Shown here piece by piece: positions 1 to 10,098 of a stretch of DNA of 64,000 bases (its first letter is position 1; each line of letters opens with the position of its first letter). Source of the DNA: Myxococcus sp046520405. Lineage in GTDB: Bacteria; Myxococcota; Myxococcia; Myxococcales; Myxococcaceae. A program made the position numbers and the translations under genes. The DNA lies in the NCBI GenBank assembly GCA_046520405.1, contig JBKGHI010000010.1, positions 1-64,000 of the forward strand. Reading direction: 5' to 3'. Below the pieces are notes generated by a model. It searched no databases. It was not told the origin of the DNA and worked only from the letters and a program-made list of their open reading frames with translations.

Positions 1-1467
1 GAGGAGCCGGGGGGCCGCGCCACCCCGCGTTGCCGAGGTGCTGGCCGTGTCGTGTCGCGTGGAGGGGGCGGCCGCCACGCGCGGGTGGGTGTCCCCGGGC
101 CTGTTCGCGCCGGAGCCAGCGGCGACATTGTTGGCGGTGCTGTCCGACGCCGACGCCCCTGCATTGGCACGTTCGTGCGGAGCGGAGGCGTTGGAACCCT
201 CGGGCGGGGCGGAGGCGTTGGTTCTCTCGGACGAAGCAGCGGGCGGGGCCGAGGTGTTGGCGGCCACGCGCGGCGCTGGAGCCGGGGGCCTACCCGCACC
301 CGGACCTGCCTCCGACGTGGCGTGCGCGGCCTGCATGGTCGTGTCGTCGTCGGAGCCCTGCTCCGGTGCGTCCGAGGAGGCATTGGGCGCCTGGCTTCCT
401 CTCGCGTCCTTCTCGGAGGCCTTGGCGTGCGCGGCTCCGCTGGCGGGCGACGCATCGGGGCGTCCCTGTGCGTGAACTCCGTCCAGCGGTGCCTCCACGT
501 CGTGCTCCGCCGTCACCCAGTCAGGCCTCTCCGACGTCGCGGTGAGGCGCGGCCGCGCGCCCTTCACCGCGTTCTCCCTGGGCGGCACCGAGCGCAGGTA
601 GTCATAGAGGGCCCGCGCCTCCACCGCGTCCATGCCCCGGAAGCGCGGCATGGGCGAGCGCAGCACGGTTCCATCCGGCGCCAGTCCATCCCGCACCGCG
701 CGGGTGAAGTCCTCCAGCGTCCAGTGCGCCAGCCCCGTCTCATGAAACGTGATGTTGCTGGAATGGACCTTCCGTCCCTCCGGGTCGACGAACGCCATGC
801 CTCCCGCGAACACGTCGTCACCCTCCGTCTTCCGGGGACTGAAGCCATCCGTGTGACACGAAGCGCAGTCGTAGACGTCATGCGCCATGTAGTGGCCGTA
901 CTCGCGGGTCGCCGCCTTGGCGGGCACGGGAATTCCAGAGGCGGGCCGCTCCACCGGCTCGTTGCCGGTGATGAAGCGGAAGCCGATGCCGCCGAAGAAG
1001 CTGAACTTCGACGCCGGCGCGGGCACCGGGTCCGGCGTGAAGAGCGGATGTCCGGAGCGCATGAAGCCCAGCACCGCCGCCAGGTCCGCGTCGCCCATGC
1101 CGTAGCTGGGCATCACCATCAGCCGCCCGTCGCGGCTCACGGCGTAGCGGATGGCCCGCGCCAGTTCTTCATCCGTCAGGCCGCCGATGCCCGCCTCGGC
1201 ATGGGCCGTGAGGTTCGCGGCGTAGAAGCGCCCCATGTACGACGGCAGCTCGCGAAGCGGCGCGCCGGAGGCCGTCTCCGCGTCGCCGCCCCGGTGACAC
1301 GATTCACAGCTCGCGTGGAAGATGGCGGCGCCTCGCTCCAGCGCGGCTGGGGACAGGTCCGCGCGGATGGGCGGGTAGGGGGCGTGGACGGTGCCCGCGC
1401 AGCCCGCCAGCAGGGTGACTCCCACAAGCAACGTGTTCCGCAGTGCGTCCAGGGTGGTGCGGCGCAT
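1..1467 (-). CDS. Diheme cytochrome c family lipoprotein (C-terminus cut by window edge)
   Basis: Reads open from an ATG at 1467 down to base 1 (489 codons, no stop), so the gene continues off the left edge. The start has GGAGG five bases upstream. The N-terminus has a hydrophobic stretch ending in a lipobox (LLAGC), so the protein is probably a lipoprotein in the periplasm or outer membrane. Two heme-binding CXXCH motifs are visible: CESCH near residue 50 and CASCH near residue 200, each followed by cytochrome-c-like sequence. This fits a small electron-transfer protein. After about residue 310 the sequence becomes an Ala/Ser/Pro/Thr-rich low-complexity tail, repetitive in character (ERTNASAPP, EGSNASAPH). 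Such a tail is unusual for cytochromes and may be a surface spacer. The electron partner is not evident. The 140 bp to the divergent aminotransferase gene should hold both promoters. Confidence 0.85.
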   Translation of the reverse strand, partial: MRRTTLDALRNTLLVGVTLLAGCAGTVHAPYPPIRADLSPAALERGAAIFHASCESCHRGGDAETASGAPLRELPSYMGRFYAANLTAHAEAGIGGLTDEELARAIRYAVSRDGRLMVMPSYGMGDADLAAVLGFMRSGHPLFTPDPVPAPASKFSFFGGIGFRFITGNEPVERPASGIPVPAKAATREYGHYMAHDVYDCASCHTDGFSPRKTEGDDVFAGGMAFVDPEGRKVHSSNITFHETGLAHWTLEDFTRAVRDGLAPDGTVLRSPMPRFRGMDAVEARALYDYLRSVPPRENAVKGARPRLTATSERPDWVTAEHDVEAPLDGVHAQGRPDASPASGAAHAKASEKDARGSQAPNASSDAPEQGSDDDTTMQAAHATSEAGPGAGRPPAPAPRVAANTSAPPAASSERTNASAPPEGSNASAPHERANAGASASDSTANNVAAGSGANRPGDTHPRVAAAPSTRHDTASTSATRGGAAPRLL

Positions 1468-1607
1468 GGGTCCTCCGCGTCGAGCAGGGCCCGACGCATA
1501 TCGCATCCACGCGAGCGACGGAAAACCCCACCCGGCTGTCCGTGGCGGACACCTGGCCTTCACGAAGTACGGCGCGGCGCGGCAGGGTGGCTACACTCCC
1601 GCGGACC

Positions 1608-2744
1608 ATGACGCGCCCGCTCGAGTCCTACCGCGACCTCTTCCCCGTCCTGAGGGAGCAGCTCTATCTCAACCATGCGGGCGTGGCCCCCACCAGCCTG
1701 CGCGCCGCCGAGGCCGTGCGCGGGTGGATGGAGGACATCGTCCACCACGGCATCAAGCACGAGCGCGGCTGGGAGGCCCACTGCGAGCGCGTGCGGGGTC
1801 TGGCCGCGCGCCTCATCAACGCCGAGCCCGGCGAGATCGCCTTCGTGCGCAACACCAGCCACGGCCTGGGGCTGGTGGCCGAGGGCCTGGACTGGCAACC
1901 CGGTGACGAGGTGGCCGTGGCCTCCTCGCTGGAGTACCCCTCCAACGTCTACCCGTGGCTGCACCTGAAGGACCGGGGCGTGACGGTGCGCGAAATCCAG
2001 ACGCCCGAAGGAGGCGTCACACCAGAAGCCGTGGCCGCCGCCCTCACGCCGCGCACCAAGGTGGTGGCGGTGTCCTCCGTGCAGTTCGCCACCGGCTACC
2101 GCACGGACCTGGACGCGGTGGGGGAGCTCTGTGAGCGGGCCGGCGTGCTGCTCTGCGTGGACGGCATCCAGAGCGTGGGCTGCATCCCGGTGGACGTGAA
2201 GAAGAGCCGCATCCACTTCCTCAGCGCGGACAGCCACAAGTGGATGCTGGGCATCGCCGGTATCGGCTTCGTCTACGTGGCCAAGGAGGTGCTGCCCCGG
2301 CTGCGGCCCGTGCTGGTGGGCTGGCGCAGCACCACCGACGCGTGGAACTTCAACCGCAGCCACTTCGAGCTGCGCCCGGACGCGGGCAAGCTGGAGGAGG
2401 GCAGCGCCGCGTACACCGGCATCTACGCGCTGGGCGCCGCGCTGGAGCTGCTGCACGAGGTGGGCATGGACGCCATCTCCGCGCGCATCCGCGAGCTGCT
2501 CACCCAACTGGAGACGGGTCTGCGCGGGCTGGGCTGCGACGTGGGGCCCGCGCCGGAGCACCGGGCGGGCATCCTCACCTTCCTGCCGCCGGAGGGCGAC
2601 GCCCGTTCGCTCGGCGCATGGCTCGCCGGGCGGGACGTGGCCCTCTCGGTACGCCGCGGGCGCGTCCGCCTCTCACCCCACTTCTACAACCTGCCCGAGG
2701 AGATGGACCGGCTGGTGGAGCTGGTGCGGACGCACCGCGGCTGA
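1608..2744 (+). CDS. PLP-dependent aminotransferase class V (cysteine desulfurase/isopenicillin-N-epimerase-like)
   Basis: A 378-aa fold-type I PLP enzyme. The Schiff-base lysine is in the motif SADSHKWML (Lys211), preceded by the cofactor aspartate in LLCVDGIQSVG. The N-terminal NHAGVAPTS and FVRNTSHG segments match the class V family, which includes cysteine desulfurases, kynureninases and epimerases. The substrate cannot be read from sequence. Lying end-to-end with cysK-cysE, a sulfur-related role is possible, but the genes are convergent and not co-transcribed. The ATG at 1608 is chosen over an upstream in-frame extension because the extension overlaps the divergent promoter region and has no family-like sequence. 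The last base is only 10 bp from the cysK stop. Confidence 0.88.
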   Translation: MTRPLESYRDLFPVLREQLYLNHAGVAPTSLRAAEAVRGWMEDIVHHGIKHERGWEAHCERVRGLAARLINAEPGEIAFVRNTSHGLGLVAEGLDWQPGDEVAVASSLEYPSNVYPWLHLKDRGVTVREIQTPEGGVTPEAVAAALTPRTKVVAVSSVQFATGYRTDLDAVGELCERAGVLLCVDGIQSVGCIPVDVKKSRIHFLSADSHKWMLGIAGIGFVYVAKEVLPRLRPVLVGWRSTTDAWNFNRSHFELRPDAGKLEEGSAAYTGIYALGAALELLHEVGMDAISARIRELLTQLETGLRGLGCDVGPAPEHRAGILTFLPPEGDARSLGAWLAGRDVALSVRRGRVRLSPHFYNLPEEMDRLVELVRTHRG

Positions 2745-2754
2745 GGACCGCGGA

Positions 2755-3675
<921 letters not shown>

Positions 3676-3693
3676 GGGGGGCCTCTGGGTGGG

Positions 3694-4539
3694 TCAGATG
3701 TGGAATTCGAGTGCGTCCAGCGAGCCATCCGCGCCGCGCTGACGCACTTCGCTGCGGCGGGTAACGACGGATTGAGAGGGGATGCTCTGCGTGAGCCAGG
3801 CGTTGCCGGCGATGATGCTGCCCCGGCCCACCACGGTTTCACCGCCGAGGATGGTGGCGTTGGCGTACACCACCACGTCGTCCTCGATGGTGGGGTGACG
3901 CTTCTTGTCCGTCAGCCCCTTCTCCACGACGAGCGCGCCCAGCGTGACGCCCTGATACAGCTTGACGTTGTCACCAATGAGCGTCGTCTCGCCAATGACG
4001 ACACCGGTGCCATGGTCGATGACGAAGCGCCGGCCAATGGTGGCCCCGGGGTGGATGTCCACGCCGGTCCGCTGGTGCGCGTACTCGGTGAGCAGGCGGG
4101 GCAGCAACGGGAAGCCCAGCGCGTGCAGCGCGTTGGCCACCCGGTAGATGGCGATGGCGGTGAAACCTGGATAGGTGAGGATGACCTCGTCCACGGTGCG
4201 CGCGGCCGGGTCCGCCTCGAAGATGGCGTCCGCGTCCTGGCGCAGCCATTCGTAGAGCCCGGGCAGCCGCTCCATGAAGCGCGCTGGCAAATCCGGCTCG
4301 ATGCCTGGGTACAGGGGGGCGAGCGTGTCCCGGATGCGATGGAGGCTGGCCTCCACGGTGGTGACGTCCCGTTGGACGGCCGCGGCCGTACACTCCAGGC
4401 GCTCGGCGAAATGGGGGAAGAGCAGGCCCAGGACCTGGCCGACGAATTCGGGAGCCGCGCGCCGTACGTCCGCAGGGAAGCAGTGGCGCCGCCGTGCTTC
4501 GAGCAGGGCCGCGACCAACCTGGCGTTGGAGTCATCCAT
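3694..4539 (-). CDS. cysE: Serine O-acetyltransferase (EpsC/CysE type)
   Basis: A 281-aa enzyme that acetylates L-serine with acetyl-CoA, the step before CysK. The N-terminal ~120 residues are helical. The C-terminal part is a left-handed beta-helix of hexapeptide repeats running from GVDIHPGATIG to VVYANATILG, with the catalytic His in VIDHGTGVVIGE. The ending LDALEFHI places an Ile at the C-terminus, the residue that typically inserts into the CysK active site in the cysteine synthase complex. First gene of the cysE-cysK operon; its promoter must lie in the 208 bp shared with the divergent acyl-CoA synthetase gene. Confidence 0.95.
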   Translation of the reverse strand: MDDSNARLVAALLEARRRHCFPADVRRAAPEFVGQVLGLLFPHFAERLECTAAAVQRDVTTVEASLHRIRDTLAPLYPGIEPDLPARFMERLPGLYEWLRQDADAIFEADPAARTVDEVILTYPGFTAIAIYRVANALHALGFPLLPRLLTEYAHQRTGVDIHPGATIGRRFVIDHGTGVVIGETTLIGDNVKLYQGVTLGALVVEKGLTDKKRHPTIEDDVVVYANATILGGETVVGRGSIIAGNAWLTQSIPSQSVVTRRSEVRQRGADGSLDALEFHI

Positions 4540-4747
4540 GAGCCCGTGTTTCTAACGCACTGCGTGGGCTGACTGCACGGCGTAATGGCTGATTCCGGGG
4601 CCGACTGTTGTTTCCCCAGTGGCGGCCAGCCCCCCAGGGCCCGCGCCGCCCGTGCGTGCCGCCTTCCTCCCAGCCCTCCTGGCACGCGGCGAACAGGGGT
4701 GTTCTTCGGCGCTTGCCGCACGTTTCCTCGGGCGGGACGATGACGCC

Positions 4748-6397
4748 ATGCCCCAAACCCAGGTCACTTCCTACGCCCACGGCACCAGTACCACCCCGCT
4801 GCTCGGGGAGACGATTGGACAGAACCTGCGCCGCACCGTCGAGCGGCATGGGGCGCGGGAGGCCCTGGTGGTGGCGTCCCAGGGGTTTCGGGCCACGTAT
4901 CAGCAACTCTGGGCGCTCACCACCCAGGTGGCGCGGGGGCTGATGGCCCTGGGCGTCCAGAAGGGGGACCGGGTGGGGCTCTGGTCCCCCAACCGCTTCG
5001 AATGGGTGGCCGTCCAGTACGCCACGGCCCGTATCGGCGCCATCCTGGTCAACATCAACCCGGCCTACCGGACCTCGGAGCTGGAGTACGCCCTCAACCA
5101 GTCCGGTGTGAAGGTGCTGCTGTACGCGCGGGGCTTCCGGCAGACGGACTACCGGGCCATGGTGCGGGAGGTCCAACCGCGCTGCGCCGGGCTGGCCCAG
5201 GCCCTGGTGCTGGAGGACGACTGGCAGCGGCTGCTCGACGGCGGGAAGGACGTCTCCGAGGACGCGCTGGCGGCCCGCGAGGCGTCGCTCCAGTTCGATG
5301 ACGCCATCAACATCCAATACACGTCGGGGACGACAGGCTTTCCGAAGGGCGCCACGCTGTCGCACCACAATGTGTTGAACAACGGCTTCTTCATCGGGGA
5401 GGCGCTGCGCTACGGGCCGGAGGACCGGGTGTGCATCCCGGTGCCCTTCTATCACTGCTTCGGCATGGTGATTGGCAACCTGGCCTGTACCAGCCACGGC
5501 GCCACCATGGTGATTCCCGCCGAGGCCTTCGACCCGCTGACGGTGCTCCAGACGGTGCAGGCGGAGCGCTGCACGTCGCTGTACGGCGTGCCCACCATGT
5601 TCATCGCGGAGCTGGACCATCCGCGCTTCGGTGAGTTCGATTTGTCGACGTTGCGCACCGGCGTCATGGCGGGCTCGCCGTGTCCGGTGGAGGTGATGAA
5701 GCAGGTGCAGTCGCGCATGCACATGCGTGAGGTGACCATCTGCTACGGGATGACGGAGACGTCGCCGGTGTCCACGCAGAGCGCGCTGGACGAGCCGCTG
5801 GACAAGCGCGTGTCCACCGTGGGCCGCGTGCACCCGCACCTGGAGGTCAAGGTCATCGACGCGGGCACGGGAGAAGTCGTGCCCCGGGGCGCTCCGGGCG
5901 AGCTGTGCACGCGTGGGTACAGCGTCATGCTGGGGTACTGGGCCAACCCGGAGGCCACCGCCGCGGCCGTGGACGCCGCCGGGTGGATGCACACGGGCGA
6001 CCTGGCGGTGATGGATGGCGAGGGCTACGTGAAGGTGGTGGGCCGCATCAAGGACACCATCATCCGGGGCGGTGAGAACATCTCCCCGCGCGAGGTCGAG
6101 GAGTTCCTCCACACGCACCCGGGTGTCAGCGAGACGCAGGTCATCGGCGTGCCGAGCAAGAAGTACGGCGAGGAGGTGATGGCCTGGGTGCGCGTGAAGC
6201 CCGGCGCGACGCTCACCGCCGAGGAGCTGACCCGCTTCTGCACGGGCCGCATCGCGTCCTTCAAGATTCCCCGCTACTGGAAGTTCGTGGACGCGTTCCC
6301 GATGACGGTGACGGGCAAGGTGCAGAAGTTCAAGATGCGCGAGGCGTCCGTCGCCGAGCTGGGGCTGGAGGACGCCGCGGCCATCAAGACGGCTTGA
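4748..6397 (+). CDS. AMP-binding acyl-CoA synthetase (FadD-like)
   Basis: A 549-aa ANL-family ligase that would activate a carboxylic acid (probably a fatty acid) as an acyl-AMP and pass it to CoA. The adenylation P-loop is YTSGTTGFPKG (191-201). The A5-type motif YGMTETSPVS, the hinge region VKVVGRIKDTIIRGGENI and the catalytic C-terminal lysine in VTGKVQKFKM are all present. Family length is normal. The ATG at 4748 is preferred to an upstream in-frame extension because MPQTQ matches the usual start of this group and the extension is Pro/Ala-rich junk. Its 3' end overlaps the convergent TfoX-type gene by 14 bp. It stands alone, so beta-oxidation is a family-based guess for its pathway. Confidence 0.92.
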   Translation: MPQTQVTSYAHGTSTTPLLGETIGQNLRRTVERHGAREALVVASQGFRATYQQLWALTTQVARGLMALGVQKGDRVGLWSPNRFEWVAVQYATARIGAILVNINPAYRTSELEYALNQSGVKVLLYARGFRQTDYRAMVREVQPRCAGLAQALVLEDDWQRLLDGGKDVSEDALAAREASLQFDDAINIQYTSGTTGFPKGATLSHHNVLNNGFFIGEALRYGPEDRVCIPVPFYHCFGMVIGNLACTSHGATMVIPAEAFDPLTVLQTVQAERCTSLYGVPTMFIAELDHPRFGEFDLSTLRTGVMAGSPCPVEVMKQVQSRMHMREVTICYGMTETSPVSTQSALDEPLDKRVSTVGRVHPHLEVKVIDAGTGEVVPRGAPGELCTRGYSVMLGYWANPEATAAAVDAAGWMHTGDLAVMDGEGYVKVVGRIKDTIIRGGENISPREVEEFLHTHPGVSETQVIGVPSKKYGEEVMAWVRVKPGATLTAEELTRFCTGRIASFKIPRYWKFVDAFPMTVTGKVQKFKMREASVAELGLEDAAAIKTA

Positions 6398-6926
6398 CGC
6401 GCGAGGTGCGCTTCTTCGAGAGGGCTGACTTCGCCGGTGCCTTCTTGGCCGCCGGGGTGGCCCGCTTCTTCGGAGAGGCCGCCTTCGCCGGTGCCTTCTT
6501 GGCCGCCGGGGTGGCCTGTGCCTTGCGGCCGGGCTTCAGGGCCGTCTGTGGCTTCGGCGGTGCCGCCTTCTTTCGCGTCGCCCTCTGGGCCTTCTTCAAC
6601 GCGGCCCGGTTCGCTGCGTCCACGGCCTTCCGGGCCCAGGGCAGGAGCGCGTAGGCGTCATCCGCCGCGTCCGCGGGCGGAGTCCAATAGCCCAGCTCCA
6701 CCGGGGTGCTCATGCCTTCGTAGAGGAACGGCCGGCAGCCGGCGGCCTGGAAGTCCGGTTTGGTGACGTCATCCACCTTCAGGAACAACTGACCGCCGCC
6801 GACGAGCCCGAACATCCGTCCGCCGAGGTAGAGCCCCCAGCCGCCGAACATCGACCGGGACTTCACGGGCCCCAGCTTCTCCAGCAGTTCCACCGTGTAC
6901 TCAACGAAGCTGTCCGTCCGGGCCAT
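6384..6926 (-). CDS. TfoX N-terminal domain protein with Ala/Lys/Pro-rich histone-H1-like tail
   Basis: A 180-aa protein. Residues 1-105 form a TfoX_N domain (SMFGGWGLYLGGRMFGLV, FLKVDD, YWTPP). From about residue 105 the sequence turns into a highly basic AAKKAPAK/PKKR tail resembling the tails of histone H1 and HU-like proteins, which suggests DNA or nucleoid binding. The start ATG at 6926 has GGAGAG six bases upstream; a longer in-frame reading to 7103 lacks family similarity. TfoX-domain proteins are linked to competence regulation in gamma-proteobacteria, but many stand-alone TfoX_N proteins have no known role. The tail contains an 18-residue duplication visible at DNA level. The last 14 bp overlap the end of the convergent acyl-CoA synthetase gene. 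Confidence 0.85.
   Translation of the reverse strand: MARTDSFVEYTVELLEKLGPVKSRSMFGGWGLYLGGRMFGLVGGGQLFLKVDDVTKPDFQAAGCRPFLYEGMSTPVELGYWTPPADAADDAYALLPWARKAVDAANRAALKKAQRATRKKAAPPKPQTALKPGRKAQATPAAKKAPAKAASPKKRATPAAKKAPAKSALSKKRTSRVKPS
6429..6516 (-). repeat. 54-bp-period direct repeat encoding the AK-rich tail of the TfoX protein
   Basis: Two nearly identical 34-bp segments (6429-6462 and 6483-6516) lie 54 bp apart. The period equals 18 codons, so the repeat preserves frame and duplicates an ATPAAKKAPAK block in the basic tail. Such repeats expand and contract easily, so tail length probably varies between strains. Confidence 0.8.
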
Positions 6927-7065
6927 GCTGTCTCTCCATGTCTCACTCGGCGGCCCCACGGGGAGGCACACCGTCAGCCGCGGCACGTTAGTCCGTGCCC
7001 CGGATGAAGTCTGCCGAACCCGCGTGTCGGCTCGGGCGGGAGGGCCGGCATGGAGGCGCCGCGGC

Positions 7066-10000
7066 TCAATACGTCTCGGCTTCAGGCAGGTCGCTCGCCG
7101 CATAGAGGTCGACCCACGCGTAATCCGGGACCCCCGACAGGCCTGCGCGATTGACCTGGTGCTGGTGCTTGGGGATGAGGAGGTCGTACTTGGGGTCGAG
7201 GTCGTTCACCGTCTTGTCTTGCGGCGGTGTCTGCGAGCTGTCCTTGAAGGTGACGGTCTCCTTGCCCGGCTGCGGCACGAGGTGGGAGACCGGGGTGGGG
7301 AGGCGAGTTGCCTTGGTGCTCGGAAGCGTGTCGTCCAGGCTCGGGCTGGCGTCATTGATGGTGCACGCGTCGCTTCCCGCCGGCCCATCCACGTTGAAGA
7401 CGAGCGTGCCCTTCATCCCGCAGAGGAACTTGGGTTTGATGGAGGCGCCCCACGAGGGGATGAGCTGGACTTGCACCTTGGCTGCCCCGGTGGGGGGCGC
7501 ATTGAAGTACTTGGACATGCGCCCTTCGAGGTGGTCGAGGCAGACCTCGAGACCGAAGGTGATTCCATCCATCGTGAAGATGGAACCCCCGCCGAGCCCG
7601 GTCGAAGTGACCTCACCCGAGACGGGGTTCTTCTTGCGACCGAGCATCTCATCCGCGCCCTCGGAGGGGAGGGCGAGGACGGCCTTGTCGCCGAGGTAGA
7701 CGTTCCGCTGAGGAGCCGAGCCCCAAACGTTTGCCTTGTCGCGGAGGAAGTCGATGGGAGAGATCTTCTCTTTATACACCAGGCCCTCACGGAGCCCGGC
7801 CACTGCGTCCGGGCCGCCCCGCTGGACGAGCGCGTAATTGAGGATCTCCGCGGCGAGGGGCCCGTGGAGCACGAAAGGGTCGTCCTTGTCGACGCTCACC
7901 GCGGCGGGGAGCGTGATTTGATAGACGTCCGCGTCGACCTTGGCGACGGCCTGGATGACCTTCTCGCTCGACGTCTTGCCGCTGAGCTTCCCCCTCCACT
8001 GGGCGACGAGCGGGAGCTGCCCGTTCTCCGCGGGAATCTCCTCGCAGGTGCTTGCCTTGTCCTTGTGGCCGTGGGTCACCTTGATCACGGTCGCGTTCAC
8101 CGCCGCCTCAGCCACCTTGAGCGCGTACTGGGCCTGCTCCGAGGGGGCCTGGGGAATCTGGCCGATCGCCGTGCCGTACACGAAGAGCCAATCCTTGTAC
8201 TTCGCGTCCTGCGTCTCCTCGTGCATCGAGGCCATGATGAGGTGAAGATCGTCCACCGGATATGCGCCGTCCGTTCCGCGGAAGTAGAACTCGGGCGCCA
8301 TGAAGATCTTCAGCTCTTCGGGCTTGTCGTCCTTCTCCTCGTCGTAGGCCTTCTTGATGGCCGCCTTCATCAGGAGACACCGCGCGAGGAGGTCCTCCTG
8401 GTTGTTCGGCAAGCCCATGTACTGTTGGTCGAAGTTCAAGGGCAGCTTGCAGCCGTAGTAACAGAGGCTCGGGCCGTTGATGGCGTCGTTGTAGGTGTGC
8501 CCGCTCTTCCAGCAGGTGTGTTGATAGGCGTTGTTCACGATGTGGAGGGGAGGGACGCACCCGCTGTTCGCCCAGTTGCCGCATGTGGTGCACCAGTGGA
8601 ACGGGCCCGCGGAGACGTTCGACACCACCACGCACGTGGTGCACTCCGTGGCCACCAGGGGGAACAAGGTTCTGCACTGATTGCATTGCTTGGACAGGGC
8701 GTGGCCGCACGTACCGCAGTTCGCCGATGTCTTCGGGTTTTGCGCGGAGCACTTGCGACAGCGGAGCCCCTCGGCATACCCAGGCATGACGTTGTACCCG
8801 ATGAAGCGGGCCTTCGTGTAACGCGAGACGGTGAACCGCACCTCGGCGGTCTTTCCTGCCTCGACCTTGAGTGTGACCTTGCCCTTGCTGTTCGGGCCAA
8901 TCCGCCACGTCTCTGTCGCTTCCTGGTTCTTCAGGACCTTGTCGTCGAGGTCGACGATTTCGAGCTGATATTCGCCCGGATCGAGGTCGCCGACCTCCTT
9001 CCAGTCTTCCTTGACCTTGACCTTGCGATTCGCGTCCCGCTCCACCTCGACTTCGCGTTCGGCCGTGGTGGGCTCGCTGACCGGGTTGCCGAGGTCGTTC
9101 GTCTTGGCGACCTTGAGCTTGACGCGCTCCTTGAGCGATTGACCGTCATAGCGGTTGATGAGGACCCGGACCGCCCCCTTGGGGAGCGCGACCTCGACGA
9201 TGAAGGTCTTGTCGTCGCCTTCGGCCAGGGTGAGCGTGTCCGTGCTCTTCAGCACGGGCATGTAGCCGGCGGCAGAGACGGCGAGGGCGTAGTCGCCCGG
9301 CAGGAGGCCAGATTGGTCTTTGGAGACCTCGGTCATGCCGCTCGGTCGGGACTTGTCGAAGTCGCGCTCTTGGTTGTCTTTCTTTGCCGTGAGCTTGACG
9401 GTGATGCCCTCGATCTCCCGCCTGGTCGCCTGGTCAATTACCTTGATTCTAGGCACCGCGAGCGGGATGAGCTCGCAGACGACGACCTTGTCCTCGCCGG
9501 GGGCGAGCGTGAATGCGAGCGGCGCTTCGGGTGGTGCATAGCGCTTCTTGTCCTCCGCCGAGAGGACGACCGTGACCTCGTATTGACCGGCTGAGCGCTC
9601 CTCGAAAGCGGCCTTGCCGTTGCCCGCGGTCTTCTTTTGAAGCGTGTCCTTGGCGCCCTCCTTGAATTCGAGGGTGACGTCGGCGTCGTTGAAGTGCTTC
9701 TTCGCGTCTCCCTTCTTGACGACCTGGACCGTCACCTTGGCCTTGCGGGAGAGCACGAAGTAGACGTAGCCAATCTCACCGCCAGACAGGGTGACGTCAT
9801 GGGTCTTGGTGGTCGGAGGATCGTACTTCTTGAGGAGGTCCTCGTTGAGTGCCGGGCCGACGGTGTAGGTGGCCTTGTCGAGCCCCTCGAAACTGGCGAA
9901 GCCGGTCTTGGCCGTCCGCTCCATTCGCCCGGAGGCCCTGACCGGAATGTTCTTGAGCGACGTCCACTCGTCGTCCACGACCTGGGCCCAGAGCTGGCAC

Positions 10001-10089
10001 TTCGCTTCCACGCACTTTGTCTGGACGGAGGGGTGCTGCGCGGATTTCGGGCACTCCTGCTCGTAGCCGCAGATCGCACACTTCATCAT
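7066..10089 (-). CDS. Large multidomain protein: Ig-like repeats, zinc ribbon and C-terminal nitrilase-like domain
   Basis: A 1007-aa protein of unknown role. The N-terminus is Cys-rich (C4, C7, C13, C26, C31), a possible zinc site. Residues ~40-430 hold several beta-sandwich repeats of the carboxypeptidase-regulatory/Ig type (each with a DLDPGEYQLEI- or LLPGDYALAVSA-like strand). Residues ~440-490 contain CXXC pairs (CRKC, CGTC, CNQC, CTTC) like a tandem zinc ribbon. Residues ~560-930 carry what looks like a carbon-nitrogen hydrolase core: Glu in MAPEFYFRG (~600), Lys in YKEKISP (~755) and Cys in GLEVCLDH (~851), the nitrilase E-K-C triad order. No signal peptide is seen. It sits 9 bp behind a 123-aa gene that resembles accessory proteins of T6SS effector loci, so an exported effector or toxin is plausible. 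That is inference, not established. GTG/ATG ambiguity is small: two ATGs are adjacent at 10089 and 10086. Confidence 0.75.
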   Translation of the reverse strand: MMKCAICGYEQECPKSAQHPSVQTKCVEAKCQLWAQVVDDEWTSLKNIPVRASGRMERTAKTGFASFEGLDKATYTVGPALNEDLLKKYDPPTTKTHDVTLSGGEIGYVYFVLSRKAKVTVQVVKKGDAKKHFNDADVTLEFKEGAKDTLQKKTAGNGKAAFEERSAGQYEVTVVLSAEDKKRYAPPEAPLAFTLAPGEDKVVVCELIPLAVPRIKVIDQATRREIEGITVKLTAKKDNQERDFDKSRPSGMTEVSKDQSGLLPGDYALAVSAAGYMPVLKSTDTLTLAEGDDKTFIVEVALPKGAVRVLINRYDGQSLKERVKLKVAKTNDLGNPVSEPTTAEREVEVERDANRKVKVKEDWKEVGDLDPGEYQLEIVDLDDKVLKNQEATETWRIGPNSKGKVTLKVEAGKTAEVRFTVSRYTKARFIGYNVMPGYAEGLRCRKCSAQNPKTSANCGTCGHALSKQCNQCRTLFPLVATECTTCVVVSNVSAGPFHWCTTCGNWANSGCVPPLHIVNNAYQHTCWKSGHTYNDAINGPSLCYYGCKLPLNFDQQYMGLPNNQEDLLARCLLMKAAIKKAYDEEKDDKPEELKIFMAPEFYFRGTDGAYPVDDLHLIMASMHEETQDAKYKDWLFVYGTAIGQIPQAPSEQAQYALKVAEAAVNATVIKVTHGHKDKASTCEEIPAENGQLPLVAQWRGKLSGKTSSEKVIQAVAKVDADVYQITLPAAVSVDKDDPFVLHGPLAAEILNYALVQRGGPDAVAGLREGLVYKEKISPIDFLRDKANVWGSAPQRNVYLGDKAVLALPSEGADEMLGRKKNPVSGEVTSTGLGGGSIFTMDGITFGLEVCLDHLEGRMSKYFNAPPTGAAKVQVQLIPSWGASIKPKFLCGMKGTLVFNVDGPAGSDACTINDASPSLDDTLPSTKATRLPTPVSHLVPQPGKETVTFKDSSQTPPQDKTVNDLDPKYDLLIPKHQHQVNRAGLSGVPDYAWVDLYAASDLPEAETY

Positions 10090-10098
10090 GGCTCGTTG

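Noticed and set aside
6895..9594. 899-codon plus-strand frame across the nitrilase-like gene
   Set aside because: Shadow of the minus-strand gene; composition is Arg/Leu/Val-heavy without motifs.
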